A DNA stretch of 64,000 nt from Mesorhizobium sp. SARCC-RB16n (GTDB lineage Bacteria > Pseudomonadota > Alphaproteobacteria > Rhizobiales > Rhizobiaceae), in the NCBI RefSeq assembly GCF_008520305.1, contig NZ_ML703262.1, positions 1-64,000 on the forward strand. Reading direction: 5' to 3'. The translations under genes and the position numbers were made by a program. Below, piece after piece: positions 11,846-21,421 of the stretch; positions within the stretch are counted from its first letter, which is position 1, and the number at the start of each line of letters is the position of its first letter. The notes beneath the pieces were generated by a model. It saw only the letters and a program-made list of their open reading frames with translations, did not search any database and had not been told where the DNA came from.

Positions 11846-12917
11846 CGAGGCCGATATCGGCCAGCAGCTTCGACTGGTGATCGGCGATCAGCGCGTCGAC
11901 GATTTCGTCGAGTTCACCCATCATCACCCGGTCGAGCTTGTAGAGCGTCAGGTTGATGCGATGGTCGGTGACCCGGCCTTGCGGAAAATTATAGGTGCGG
12001 ATGCGCTCCGAGCGATCGCCGGAGCCGACCTGCGACTTGCGCGATTCGGAACGCTCCTCGTCCGCCTTGCTGCGTTCCATGTCATAGAGCCGCGCGCGCA
12101 GGATCTGCATGGCCTTGGCCCGGTTCTGATGCTGCGACTTCTCCGCCTGCACCACCATGATGCCGGTCGGCAAATGGGTGATGCGGACCGCGGAATCGGT
12201 GGTGTTGACGTGCTGGCCGCCCGAGCCCGAGGCGCGCATCGTGTCGATGCGGATGTCCTCGGCCCTGATGTCGATGTCGACCTCTTCCGCTTCCGGCAGC
12301 ACGGCGACGGTGGCGGCGGAAGTGTGGATGCGCCCGCTGGCCTCGGTTGCCGGCACACGCTGGACCCGATGCGCCCCGGACTCGAATTTCAGATGGGCAA
12401 ACACACCCTTGCCTGAGATCGTGGCGATGATTTCCTTGAAGCCGCCGGCATCGCCGTCGCTGGCCGATACCGTTTCGAACCGCCAGCCGCGTTCGGCGGC
12501 GTAGCGCTCATACATGCGAAACAGGTCGCCGGCGAAAAGTGCTGCCTCATCGCCACCCGTGCCGGCGCGGATTTCGAGGATGGCGTTCTTGTCGTCGGCG
12601 GCATCCCTGGGCATGAGCAGGATCTGGATGTCCTTCTGCAGCGCCTCGATCCGCTCCTCGACACCGGGCAGGTCGGCTTCGGCGAGCGCCCGCATCTCGG
12701 CGTCGGTGCCCTTGTCAGCGAGCATCGCTTCGAGGTCGGCCTGCTCATGCTCGGCAGAGCGCAATTCCCTGACCTTGGCCACCATCTCCTGCAACTCGGC
12801 ATATTCGGATGCCATCTTCACATAGGCATCCGGCGCCGGTCCGGCCGACATCTGCGCTTCGAGCATCTCGAAACGCTTGACGACTTGATCCATACGATCG
12901 CGAGGCAAATTGACCAT
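11838..12917 (-). CDS. prfA: Peptide chain release factor 1
   Basis: This 359-residue factor terminates translation at UAA and UAG. It shows the N-terminal helical PCRF domain and the catalytic segment [10 protein letters not shown] with the GGQ loop near residue 230. C-terminal Arg/Lys-rich ribosome contacts include [17 protein letters not shown]. An alternative ATG eight codons downstream ([10 protein letters not shown]) is possible, but the longer leader resembles other Rhizobiales RF1 proteins. It lies 9 bp after ptsP and overlaps prmC. Confidence 0.97.
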   Translation of the reverse strand: MVNLPRDRMDQVVKRFEMLEAQMSAGPAPDAYVKMASEYAELQEMVAKVRELRSAEHEQADLEAMLADKGTDAEMRALAEADLPGVEERIEALQKDIQILLMPRDAADDKNAILEIRAGTGGDEAALFAGDLFRMYERYAAERGWRFETVSASDGDAGGFKEIIATISGKGVFAHLKFESGAHRVQRVPATEASGRIHTSAATVAVLPEAEEVDIDIRAEDIRIDTMRASGSGGQHVNTTDSAVRITHLPTGIMVVQAEKSQHQNRAKAMQILRARLYDMERSKADEERSESRKSQVGSGDRSERIRTYNFPQGRVTDHRINLTLYKLDRVMMGELDEIVDALIADHQSKLLADIGLDG

Positions 12918-12926
12918 GATGAGGTG

Positions 12927-15197
12927 CTACAACGGGATCGAGCGGTCGTCGGCGAAAGCCTGCAGCAACGCCCGCATCGGCAGCCCTTGCGCCGGCGCCA
13001 TAAGATTGTCGTCGAAGAAAGCCTTCAGTTCCTCCAGGGGCAGCTCCGTCAGCATCGCCTTGACCGGACCGATCGAGGCTGGCGACATCGAGATCGAGCG
13101 GAAACCGAGGCCGATCAGCGCCATCGCCGAGATAGGCTTGCCGGCGAGCTCACCGCACAGGGTGACGGGCGTATGATTGCGGGCGCCGGCGTCGGCGATC
13201 TGCTTGAGCACGCGCAGGAACGGCGCCGACAGCGTATCGAAGCGGTTGGCCAATTGCGTGTTGCCTCGGTCGACCGCCATGACGAACTGGAACAGATCGT
13301 TCGACCCGACCGAGACGAAGTCGACCGCCTTCATCAGCTCGTCGAGTTGGAACAGAAGCGACGGCACTTCCAGCATGGCGCCCAGCTTGAGACTGGTCGG
13401 CAGGTGGTGGGCGAAGCGTGAGAGGTGCCGCACCTCGCGGTCGATGATTTCGCGCGCCTGGGCGATTTCGCCGAGCTCGGTCACCATCGGCAGCATCAGC
13501 TTGAGTTCACGCCCGCCGCTGGCCTTGAGCAAGGCGCGGATCTGTGTGCGCAGCAAGCCCGGCCGGTCGAGCGTCAGGCGGATCGCCCGCCAACCGAGCG
13601 CAGGATTCTCTTCCTGGATCGCGCCCTTGAAATAGGGGAGCACCTTGTCGCCACCGATGTCGATGGTGCGGAAGGTGACCGGCTTGCCGCGCGCGGCCTC
13701 GAGCACGTCGCGATAGAGTTTTTCCTGGGCCTCGGCGCGTGGAAAGGTCGAGGCGACCATGAACTGCAGTTCCGTGCGGAACAGTCCGATGCCGGCCGCA
13801 CCTGCCTCCGCCAACTGCGGCAGGTCGACGGCAAGCCCGGCATTCATCAGCAGGTCGACCTGGACACCGTCCCTGGTCGTCGACGGCTTCTTGCGCAGCT
13901 CGCGGTAGACCTCTTGCCGGCGCGCCCGGAACCGCACTTTTTCGGCATAGGCGGCTTCGAGATCGGACTGCGGCCGCAGATGGATCGCGCCCTCCTCGCC
14001 GTCGACGATGATGGCATCGCCGTTTTCCGCCATGGAAACGGCGCCCTTCATCTGGCCGGCGACGGGTATTCCCATGGCCCGGGCGACGATGACAACATGG
14101 CTGGTCGCCGCGCCATCCTCGAGCACCAAGCCACGCAGCTTGTCGCGGGGATAGTCGAGCAGTTCGGCCGCACCCATCGAGCGGGCGACGATGATGGCGT
14201 CCTTCGGCAGCGAGGCCGCGACATCCTCGGGTCCACGCCCCATCAGCTGGCGCAACAGCCGGTTGGCGAGGTCGTCGAAATCGCTCATCCGCTCGCGCAG
14301 ATAGGGATCGGTCATGTGCAACATGCGGGCGCGCATGTCGCTCTGCACCTTTTCCACCGCCGCTTCCGCTGTCAGACCGTTGCGGATCGCTTCTTCCAGG
14401 CGCCGTACCCAGCCGCGATCGTTGGCGAACATGCGGTAGGCTTCCAGCACCTGGCGATGCTCGCCCTCGAAAGCGACATCGCGGCGCTCCAGCATGTCGT
14501 CGATCGAGAGCCTGAGCGAACCGAGCGAGGTTTCGAGCCGCCGGACCTCTTCCTCGCTATCCTCGTTGAACAAATTGGTGACGACGATGCGCGGCTCGTG
14601 CAGCACGACATGGCCAAGTCCGACGCCGTCGTTGAAAGACAGGCCGGTGAAGCTGACGGGCCGGCGCAGGTCGAGTTCGAGGCCGGGCCGGGTCAGCCGC
14701 GCCAGATCGCCGGTGGCGATCATCTCGGCGATGACCATGGCGGTGGTTTCCAGCGCCTCGACCTCGTCGTCGCGGTAGTGGCGCATGGTCTTGTTCTGGA
14801 CGACCAGGACGCCCAGCGTGCGCCCTGCCCGCAGCACCGGGACGCCGAGGAAGGAATTGTAGATCTCCTCCCCGGTCTCCGGCAGATAGGCGAAGGCCGG
14901 GTGTTCCTGCGCGTTGGACAGGTTGAGCGGCCTGGCACTCGCCGCGATCGTGCCGACCAGGCCTTGCCCCAGCCGCAGCTGCGCCAGGTGGACGGCGTTC
15001 GGGTTCAGACCCTCGGTGGCGTAGAGTTCGAGCACCGAATCGGCGCGCAGGACATAGAGCGAGCACACTTCGGCGACCATGTTGGAGGCGATGTCGCGCA
15101 CGATCCGGTCAAGCCGCTCCTGCGGCTCCAGCGGCTCCTGCATGAGCTCGCGGAGCCGTTTCAGCAGAACGCGCGGGCCAACGGCCGTGTCACGCAT
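12927..15197 (-). CDS. ptsP: PTS-Ntr enzyme I (phosphoenolpyruvate-protein phosphotransferase)
   Basis: This 756-residue enzyme starts the nitrogen-related phosphotransferase relay (PtsP to PtsO to PtsN) from PEP. An N-terminal GAF domain (about 20-155) is present, which distinguishes it from sugar PTS enzyme I and is linked to glutamine sensing in other bacteria. The HPr-binding/phospho-His domain follows, with the active His in GAATSHVVIVARAMG near residue 360. The C-terminal TIM barrel has GIGLFRTELQFM and the active Cys in PVTLCGELAG. It lies between lysC and prfA in a minus-strand run. Confidence 0.96.
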   Translation of the reverse strand: MRDTAVGPRVLLKRLRELMQEPLEPQERLDRIVRDIASNMVAEVCSLYVLRADSVLELYATEGLNPNAVHLAQLRLGQGLVGTIAASARPLNLSNAQEHPAFAYLPETGEEIYNSFLGVPVLRAGRTLGVLVVQNKTMRHYRDDEVEALETTAMVIAEMIATGDLARLTRPGLELDLRRPVSFTGLSFNDGVGLGHVVLHEPRIVVTNLFNEDSEEEVRRLETSLGSLRLSIDDMLERRDVAFEGEHRQVLEAYRMFANDRGWVRRLEEAIRNGLTAEAAVEKVQSDMRARMLHMTDPYLRERMSDFDDLANRLLRQLMGRGPEDVAASLPKDAIIVARSMGAAELLDYPRDKLRGLVLEDGAATSHVVIVARAMGIPVAGQMKGAVSMAENGDAIIVDGEEGAIHLRPQSDLEAAYAEKVRFRARRQEVYRELRKKPSTTRDGVQVDLLMNAGLAVDLPQLAEAGAAGIGLFRTELQFMVASTFPRAEAQEKLYRDVLEAARGKPVTFRTIDIGGDKVLPYFKGAIQEENPALGWRAIRLTLDRPGLLRTQIRALLKASGGRELKLMLPMVTELGEIAQAREIIDREVRHLSRFAHHLPTSLKLGAMLEVPSLLFQLDELMKAVDFVSVGSNDLFQFVMAVDRGNTQLANRFDTLSAPFLRVLKQIADAGARNHTPVTLCGELAGKPISAMALIGLGFRSISMSPASIGPVKAMLTELPLEELKAFFDDNLMAPAQGLPMRALLQAFADDRSIPL

Positions 15198-15221
15198 CGC
15201 GGCTTCTTCTCCAATAAACGT

Positions 15222-15254
15222 CTTGCCGGCGCAGTTTCCGCCGCGCCCGGCAAG
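15222..15254 (-). other. Inverted repeat between lysC and ptsP
   Basis: CTTGCCGG (15222-15229) pairs with CCGGCAAG (15247-15254) around a 17-nt loop in the 81-bp gap. There is no T-run on the transcribed strand, so this could be an mRNA processing or attenuation stem rather than a full terminator. Confidence 0.3.
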
Positions 15255-15278
15255 TGCGCAACAGCTGATTCAGTCCTG

Positions 15279-16532
15279 CTACTGCTTATCCAGACCGTAG
15301 ACGGAATGCAAAGTGCGAACCGCAAGTTCCGTATACGGACCGTCGATCAGTATCGAAATCTTGATCTCGGAGGTGGTGATGGCGCGGATGTTGATCGCCT
15401 TGTCGGCCAGCGCCTTGAAGGCGGTGGCAGCAACACCCGCATGGCTCCTCATGCCGATGCCGATGACCGAAACCTTCGACATGCCGGCTTCCGACTGCAC
15501 GACATCGTAGCCGATCTCGGCTTTCAGCCGATCGAGCACGGCCAGCGCCTTGTCGACATCGCCAGACGGCACGGTGAAGGTCATGTCGGTTAGCTTGCCG
15601 TCCTCGGAGATGTTCTGGACGATCATGTCGACATTGATGTTGGCCTCGGCTAGCGGGCCGAAGATTCCGGCGGCGACGCCTGGCCGGTCGCCGACACGGC
15701 GCAGCGAAATCTGCGCCTCGTCCTTGGCGTAGGCAATTCCGGTGACGACCTGCTGTTCCACGATCTCTTCCTCGTCGCAAATGAGCGTTCCCGGAGGATT
15801 GAGCAAATCCCCCATTCCGGGCGCATCGGGATCGTCGAAGGACGACCGCACGAAGGTACGCACCCTGTGCACCATGGCAAGCTCGACCGAACGCACCTGC
15901 AGAACCTTGGCGCCGAGCGAGGCCATTTCAAGCATTTCCTCGAACGATATCTTGGCCAGCCGCCGCGCCTTGGGCTCGATGCGCGGATCGGTGGTGTAGA
16001 CCCCGTCGACGTCGGTGTAGATGTCGCAGCGGTCGGCCTTGACCGCGGCGGCGATCGCCACGGCGCTGGTGTCGGAACCGCCGCGACCGAGCGTTGCGAT
16101 GCGGTTGTCCGGCCCGATGCCCTGGAAACCGGCGATGACCGCTACCTGGCCTTCGCCGAAGCGCTTGACCAGGAAGGCGCCGTCGATGTCGAGGATGCGC
16201 GCCGCGCCATGCGCATTGTCGGTCTTGATCGGGATCTGCCAGCCCTGCCAGGAGCGCGCATGCACGCCCATGTTCTGCAAGGTGATGGCGAGAAGGCCAG
16301 CCGTGACCTGTTCGCCGGAAGCGACGACTGCGTCATATTCGCGTGCGTCGTGCATCGGCGAGGCCTCGCGCGTCCAACCGACCAGTTCATTGGTCTTGCC
16401 GGCCATCGCCGAGACCACCACCGCCACCTCGTGGCCGGCGTCGACCTCGCGTTTGACGTGACGCGCCACATTGCGGATGCGGGCGATGTCGGCGACGGAT
16501 GTCCCGCCGAATTTCATCACGATACGCGCCAT
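15279..16532 (-). CDS. lysC: Aspartate kinase
   Basis: This 417-residue enzyme phosphorylates aspartate, the first step to lysine, threonine, methionine and diaminopimelate. The kinase domain starts with MKFGGTSVAD and includes the GRGGSDTSAVA loop near residue 160. Two C-terminal ACT domains (about 265-410) are the usual sites of lysine/threonine feedback. Length and motifs match a monofunctional kinase. It is the first gene of the lysC-ptsP-prfA-prmC run and diverges from the hybrid kinase gene across about 218 bp. Confidence 0.97.
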   Translation of the reverse strand: MARIVMKFGGTSVADIARIRNVARHVKREVDAGHEVAVVVSAMAGKTNELVGWTREASPMHDAREYDAVVASGEQVTAGLLAITLQNMGVHARSWQGWQIPIKTDNAHGAARILDIDGAFLVKRFGEGQVAVIAGFQGIGPDNRIATLGRGGSDTSAVAIAAAVKADRCDIYTDVDGVYTTDPRIEPKARRLAKISFEEMLEMASLGAKVLQVRSVELAMVHRVRTFVRSSFDDPDAPGMGDLLNPPGTLICDEEEIVEQQVVTGIAYAKDEAQISLRRVGDRPGVAAGIFGPLAEANINVDMIVQNISEDGKLTDMTFTVPSGDVDKALAVLDRLKAEIGYDVVQSEAGMSKVSVIGIGMRSHAGVAATAFKALADKAINIRAITTSEIKISILIDGPYTELAVRTLHSVYGLDKQ

Positions 16533-16750
16533 GGAAGCGAAACGCCTTTGACTGGAGCCGGCCCGGGCCGAAAACGGAAGAAAAGCGCCCGGCTGGCGCC
16601 GGCCGCTGAATGCGCGGCCTCCTTAGCCAAATGGGGAAGGTTTCGCAAGGCTGACGGCGGATTGCGTAACAACACGACATATTGCCTTCCGGGCCGGCGC
16701 CGCTTACCAAATGCTGCCCGCGGGGAATTCCTTTTGGTTCGGCACAACAG

Positions 16751-18616
16751 ATGATTGCTCGTCTTCGGCGCGCCATGCGATTGCAATCGCTCCCGCTTGT
16801 CGTGGGCTTCGCGGTGCTCGCGCTTATCGTCGGCACCCGTGCCCTGCTCGTCGAGGGCCAAAGGGCCAATCGTGCCGCCGCGCGCGAGACAATCGAGTAC
16901 CAGGAACAGCTTTCCGGGCTGCTTTCATTGGTGCAAGACACCCAGAGTGGTCAGCGCGGCTACCTGCTGACCGGTGAACAATCCTATCTGGAGCCCTACC
17001 GGAAGGCTGTCGAGGCAATTCCGGGACAACTGGCGCGGATCGACAGCGCGACGACGGCTCCCGACGATCAGATCGCCCAGCAGATCGGACACATCAAGGA
17101 CGCGCTTTCAAAACAGCAGGCCGAACTGGCCGAGACCATAGCTCTCTACGATCATGGCGATGCGGCAAAGGCCCTGCAACTGGTCCGCAGCGGCCAGGGC
17201 AAGGCCGCCATGGACGAAATCCGAGCCAGCATGGACACGATCCGGCGTGTCGGCGCAGCCGCCGTGGCCGCGCGCGACGAGCATACCGACCGGGTCGAGG
17301 CCTGGTTGCGCATCGGCTCGCTGGCTGCGTTGCTGGCGATTTTCCTGCTTGGCGCCTACACCGTCCGTCAATCGCGCCGCCGCTTCCGCGAGGTGGTCGT
17401 CGCCCAGGAAGAGCTGATGCGCAAGAACATCGAGCTCGGTAACGAGATCCAGACGCGTGAAAAGGCCGAATCCCAGATACGCCAGATGCAGAAGATGGAA
17501 GCCGTCGGGCAATTGACCGGCGGCATCGCCCACGATTTCAACAACATGCTGGCGGTCATCCTCAGCGCCATGAACCTTGCCCGGCGCAAGCTGAAGCGGG
17601 GCGAACATGACATTGAAAAGCTCGTCGAGGCCGCGACAGACGCAGCCAGCCGTGCCGCCGATCTGACCTCCCGCCTGCTTGCCTTCTCCCGCCTGCAACC
17701 TCTGGCGCCGCAGGTTGTCGACACTAACCGGCTGTTGACCGGCATGTCCGATCTTCTGCGCCGTGCCCTGGGTGAAGGCATCCGCATCGAAACGGTGTTG
17801 GCGGGCGGGCTGTGGAAAACCCACGCCGATCCCAGCCAGATCGAGAACGCGATCCTCAATCTGGCTGTCAATGCCCGCGATGCCATGGAGAACGAGGGCA
17901 AGCTGACCATCGAGACCGTCAACAGCCACCTCGACGAGGCCTATGCATCGACGCACGCCGAAGTCACGCCTGGCCAATACGTGATGATCGCGGTAACCGA
18001 CACCGGTGCGGGCATGTCGCCCGAAATCATCGCCAGGGCATTCGAGCCCTTCTTCACCACCAAACCGGTCAACAAGGGCACGGGACTTGGGCTGAGCCAG
18101 GTGTTCGGCTTCGTCAAACAGTCGGGCGGCCACGTCAAGATCTACTCCGAACCCGGCGAAGGCACGACGATCAAGATCTATCTGCCCCGGTTTTTTGGAC
18201 CGGAGGAGCCGGCCGCGCTCGCCGAGCGCGGCAAGAGCGCCGCCAAGGCCACCGAGACGATCCTCGTCGTCGAGGACGACCCCCGCGTGCGGGCCTCCAC
18301 GACGGACGTCATGCGCGAACTCGGCTACACCGTCATTCAGGCCGGAAGCGGCCAGGAAGCCCTCGAGAAGCTCGCCGCGACACCGGGCATCGCCCTGCTT
18401 TTCACCGACATCGTCATGCCGGTGATGAATGGCCGCAAGCTCGCCGAAGAAGCGCTCGCGCGCCAGCCCGGGCTGAAAGTGGTCTTCACCACCGGCTTCA
18501 CCAGGAACGCCGTGGTCCACAACGGCGTGCTCGACCATGACGTGCACTTCCTGGCCAAGCCGTTCACCATCGAGCAGCTGGCAGCGAAGCTGCGCGATGT
18601 TCTGGACTCGAAATAG
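16751..18616 (+). CDS. Hybrid histidine kinase with CHASE3-like sensor and receiver domain
   Basis: This 621-residue membrane sensor starts at ATG 16751. Two TM segments (about 12-32 and 180-203) enclose a helical periplasmic domain with the CHASE3 signature DTQSGQRGYLLTG. A coiled segment leads to a HisKA domain whose phospho-acceptor is His261 in GGIAHDFNNML. The HATPase N, G1 and G2 boxes are visible (NLAVNARDAM, DTGAGM, GTGLGLS). A C-terminal receiver has the acceptor Asp553 in FTDIVMP. No separate response regulator or Hpt gene is adjacent. It sits between lysC and ubiG, which are neighbours in related genomes as far as I recall. Confidence 0.9.
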   Translation: MIARLRRAMRLQSLPLVVGFAVLALIVGTRALLVEGQRANRAAARETIEYQEQLSGLLSLVQDTQSGQRGYLLTGEQSYLEPYRKAVEAIPGQLARIDSATTAPDDQIAQQIGHIKDALSKQQAELAETIALYDHGDAAKALQLVRSGQGKAAMDEIRASMDTIRRVGAAAVAARDEHTDRVEAWLRIGSLAALLAIFLLGAYTVRQSRRRFREVVVAQEELMRKNIELGNEIQTREKAESQIRQMQKMEAVGQLTGGIAHDFNNMLAVILSAMNLARRKLKRGEHDIEKLVEAATDAASRAADLTSRLLAFSRLQPLAPQVVDTNRLLTGMSDLLRRALGEGIRIETVLAGGLWKTHADPSQIENAILNLAVNARDAMENEGKLTIETVNSHLDEAYASTHAEVTPGQYVMIAVTDTGAGMSPEIIARAFEPFFTTKPVNKGTGLGLSQVFGFVKQSGGHVKIYSEPGEGTTIKIYLPRFFGPEEPAALAERGKSAAKATETILVVEDDPRVRASTTDVMRELGYTVIQAGSGQEALEKLAATPGIALLFTDIVMPVMNGRKLAEEALARQPGLKVVFTTGFTRNAVVHNGVLDHDVHFLAKPFTIEQLAAKLRDVLDSK

Positions 18617-18718
18617 GCTGGCCTTTGGTCGGCCCAGTCGCTTTGTCAGCATTGAAAATTGTTGGCTTGACATTCGATGCCTCACGCCCGACTTCCTAGC
18701 GTCCGAGGAGACCAACCG

Positions 18719-19468
18719 ATGCCCGAGCCCCGACGATCGACGATCGATGCCGGAGAAGTGGAACGCTTTTCCGCCCTTGCCGCCGAATGGTGGAACCCGA
18801 ACGGCAAGTTTCGTCCACTGCACAAATTCAATCCGATCCGGCTTTCCTATATCCGCGACCAGATCGCGGCGCGCTTCGGCCGCGACCCGCGCGCGGCGCG
18901 GCCGTTCGAGGGCCTGCGTATCCTCGACATCGGCTGCGGCGGTGGCCTTTTGTGCGAGCCGATGGCGCGGCTCGGCGCCGAGGTGGTCGGAGCGGACGCC
19001 TCCGAAACAAACATAGAAGTGGCGAAACTGCATGCCGCCGAAGGCAATGTGAGCATCGACTATCGCGCCACGACGGCGGAAGATCTCGCCGAGGCCGGCG
19101 AAAAATTCGATGTCGTCCTCAACATGGAAGTGGTCGAACATGTCGCCGACATAGACTTGTTCGTCGCCAAATGCGGCGAGATGGTCAAGCCCGGCGGCAT
19201 CATGTTCGTGGCCACCATCAACCGCACGCTGAAGGCGCTCGGCCTGGCCATCATCGGCGCCGAATATGTGTTGCGCTGGCTGCCGCGCGGCACCCATCAG
19301 TTCGGCAAGCTGGTGCGCCCGGAAGAGCTGGAAAAGGCGCTTGGCGCAGCCGGCCTGACCATCATCGACCGCACCGGCGTCACCTACAATCCGCTTGCCG
19401 ACCGCTGGGCGCGGTCGAAGGACATGGACGTCAACTACATGGTGCTGGCGGAAAAGAGATCGGTCTGA
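18719..19468 (+). CDS. ubiG: Ubiquinone biosynthesis O-methyltransferase
   Basis: This 249-residue SAM-dependent enzyme performs both O-methylations of ubiquinone synthesis. Evidence includes SAM motif [22 protein letters not shown], the acidic loop GADASE, and the UbiG-type segments [19 protein letters not shown] at the N-terminus and [11 protein letters not shown] 18719 is preceded by GAGGAG at proper spacing, so an in-frame ATG 42 bp earlier was rejected. A TTGACA at 18667 could be the -35 of its own promoter, but no clear -10 follows. Confidence 0.96.
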   Translation: MPEPRRSTIDAGEVERFSALAAEWWNPNGKFRPLHKFNPIRLSYIRDQIAARFGRDPRAARPFEGLRILDIGCGGGLLCEPMARLGAEVVGADASETNIEVAKLHAAEGNVSIDYRATTAEDLAEAGEKFDVVLNMEVVEHVADIDLFVAKCGEMVKPGGIMFVATINRTLKALGLAIIGAEYVLRWLPRGTHQFGKLVRPEELEKALGAAGLTIIDRTGVTYNPLADRWARSKDMDVNYMVLAEKRSV

Positions 19469-19513
19469 ACGGCCAATCTTCAGCCGTCGGCGACAGAAGT
19501 AAGCCCGAACCGG

Positions 19514-20404
19514 TCAGGCGGTCTGGCTCTGCGCCTTGGTGGTGATGAACACGCCGGCGGTGATGATGACGGCGCCGACCCAAGTCAGCAGCTGATAGTG
19601 TTCGCCAAGGAAGATCGTACCGGCAAACAGCCCGACGGCCGCCGCGACATAGCCGATCTGGCTGAGATAGACCGGACCGCCCACCGACTGCAGCCTGAAG
19701 AAGAAAGCAAACATCGCCGATGCCGAGGCCATCTGCGCCACCACGGTGAACGGCACGGTGCCGAGCTGGACGAAGGCCTTGCCTCCAAGCAAGGTCAGGA
19801 TGCCGACGAGCAGCATCGTCCCGGACGCCAGATGGCTGCCGACGGCTAGCTCGATCGGGCCGGTGCCTTCCGGCCAGTCGACCGTACGGTAGATGTTTCC
19901 GGTGGCAAGGCTGACCGGGATCAGCAGCCCCATCACCACCCAGAACACGTCGGCCGGCTGGCCGGCCTCGCCGCGTGTCACCGCCACCATGACCGCGCCG
20001 ACGAAGCCCACGGCGATGCCGGCAATGCCCAGCATGTTGGGGCGCCTGACACCGAGCAGGATCGAAAACACCAGCGTGATGACAGGCGAGAGCGTGAACA
20101 TGATGCCGGTGTAGCCGGCGCCCAGATGTGGAATGGCCGAAAACATCAAGAGATTGGGGACGGCATAGGACACCGCGGCGGTGACGAAGAAATAGCGCAG
20201 TTTGTGCGCGGTGAGCCGGATGCGCTGGCCGCGCAGCAGCAATACGATAAGAAGCACGCCGCCGGCGCCGAGCGAGATGACGAAGGCCCAGACCATGGCT
20301 GGCACGCCGGCCGCCGTGGCGAGCTTGCCGAAAGGCAGCGTCAGGCCGAGCAGGCCGCCGGTGACGACCAGCAGGCCGAGCGCCGAATCCCAGAGAAGTT
20401 TCAT
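19514..20404 (-). CDS. DMT-superfamily transporter (EamA)
   Basis: This is a 296-residue inner-membrane protein with ten hydrophobic segments in two EamA repeats (about 5-140 and 150-290). The second repeat ends in the typical PVYLSQIGYVAAAVG and GAVIITAGVFI helices. Members export small metabolites; the substrate is unknown. It is divergent from a MarR regulator with two palindromic sites between them, so it is probably that regulator's target. Confidence 0.85.
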   Translation of the reverse strand: MKLLWDSALGLLVVTGGLLGLTLPFGKLATAAGVPAMVWAFVISLGAGGVLLIVLLLRGQRIRLTAHKLRYFFVTAAVSYAVPNLLMFSAIPHLGAGYTGIMFTLSPVITLVFSILLGVRRPNMLGIAGIAVGFVGAVMVAVTRGEAGQPADVFWVVMGLLIPVSLATGNIYRTVDWPEGTGPIELAVGSHLASGTMLLVGILTLLGGKAFVQLGTVPFTVVAQMASASAMFAFFFRLQSVGGPVYLSQIGYVAAAVGLFAGTIFLGEHYQLLTWVGAVIITAGVFITTKAQSQTA

Positions 20405-20449
20405 CGAATGATCCTGTCGCTGCGAGGTCGCGCTTGGCGATCACTCAAA

Positions 20450-20487
20450 CTTAAAGTAAGATAGCGTAAAGATTCTTAACGTCAAGA
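20450..20487. promoter_or_regulatory. Two candidate MarR operators between the DMT gene and marR
   Basis: CTTAAAGTAAG (20450-20460; CTTA/TAAG arms) and TCTTAACGTCAAGA (20474-20487; 12 of 14 positions self-complementary) have centres about 25 bp apart. They lie in the 90-bp divergent intergenic region, the usual place and size for MarR dimer sites. Confidence 0.55.
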
Positions 20488-20505
20488 TACTTTTCGGTGA
20501 GGCAT

Positions 20506-20991
20506 ATGGACCGTGCGGCGAGAGCGATAGAGCAATGGCGGAAGGAGCGGCCGGACCTTGACGTCACGCCGATGGGAGTGATCGGCCGCCTGAATGAAGC
20601 GTCCTCGCTGATCGCGCGCGACCGTCTCGCGCCCCTCTTTGCCCGTTTCGGACTGCAGGCGGGAGAGTTCGATGTGCTGGCGACGCTGCGCCGCTCAGGC
20701 TCGCCTTACGCGCTGACGCCGACAGGGCTTTACGAGGCGACGATGGTGACCTCCGGCGCCATGACCAACAGGCTGGACCGGCTCGAAGCATCCGGATTGA
20801 TCCAGCGCGCGCCGCATCCCAACGATCGGCGTGGCATCGTCGTGCGGCTGAGCGACAAGGGCCTCGCCTTGATCGACGAGGCTGTTGCCGCCCATGTGGC
20901 GAATGAGCACCAGATCCTTTCCGGCCTGACGCAGACCGAACGAGAAACACTTTCGCGTCTGCTTGAAAAACTGATTGGCAGCGTGAGCTGA
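20506..20991 (+). CDS. MarR-family transcriptional regulator
   Basis: This 161-residue winged-helix repressor type starts at ATG 20506; a GTG nine bases upstream is the alternative. The DNA-binding helices and wing are visible in YALTPTGLYEATMVTSGAMTN, RLEASGLIQRAPHPNDRRG and IVVRLSDKG. The N-terminus has an extra helical segment found in MarR proteins linked to exporters. It is divergent from the DMT transporter and convergent with the DUF1178 gene, leaving 4 bp between stop codons. Ligand unknown. Confidence 0.88.
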   Translation: MDRAARAIEQWRKERPDLDVTPMGVIGRLNEASSLIARDRLAPLFARFGLQAGEFDVLATLRRSGSPYALTPTGLYEATMVTSGAMTNRLDRLEASGLIQRAPHPNDRRGIVVRLSDKGLALIDEAVAAHVANEHQILSGLTQTERETLSRLLEKLIGSVS

Positions 20992-20995
20992 TCGC

Positions 20996-21421
20996 TCAGT
21001 GCCGGTCGTCCGGAAACACCGGGATCGGCATGAAATCGACGCCGTCCTCGGCTAGGCCCTTGGCCTCTTCCAGCGTCGCCTCGCCATAGATGCCGCGCGC
21101 ATCGGTTTCGCCGAAATGGATTTTGCGCGCCTCTTCAGCGAACTTGTCGCCGACATAGTCGGCATTCTCGCGCACCTTCTCGGCCATCGCCTTCAGTTGC
21201 GCCATGGCCTGCTTCTGCGCCTCGCCCATGGCAAGCGCTATGGTTTCCTGCTTGCGTGCCGTGGACACGGCCGGCGCCATCAGGGCCTTCTGCACTTGGT
21301 GCGAACCACAGCTGGGGCAATCGACAAAGCCGCGCTTCTTCTGCGTGTCGAAATCGTCATTGCTGCGAAACCAGCCCTCGAACTCGTGCTCGTTTTCGCA
21401 GATCAGGGAAAAGCGGATCAA
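20996..21421 (-). CDS. DUF1178 family protein
   Basis: This 141-residue protein has the DUF1178 pattern: MIRFSLICENEHEFEGWFRS at the N-terminus, then a CPSCGSHQVQKALMAP segment. With the N-terminal Cys this suggests a zinc-ribbon-like site. The C-terminal acidic segment GEATLEEAKGLAEDGVDFMP is conserved in the family. Its TTG start overlaps the nitrilase stop codon by 3 bp, which matches the coupled order seen in other Rhizobiales. Function unknown. Confidence 0.85.
   Translation of the reverse strand: MIRFSLICENEHEFEGWFRSNDDFDTQKKRGFVDCPSCGSHQVQKALMAPAVSTARKQETIALAMGEAQKQAMAQLKAMAEKVRENADYVGDKFAEEARKIHFGETDARGIYGEATLEEAKGLAEDGVDFMPIPVFPDDRH

Noticed and set aside
13425-15593. A 722-codon open frame opposite ptsP and lysC
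   Set aside because: It crosses two well-supported genes and has shadow-type composition with no motif.
17108-19297. A 729-codon frame opposite the hybrid kinase and ubiG
   Set aside because: Both genes beneath it have complete catalytic motifs; the antisense product resembles nothing.
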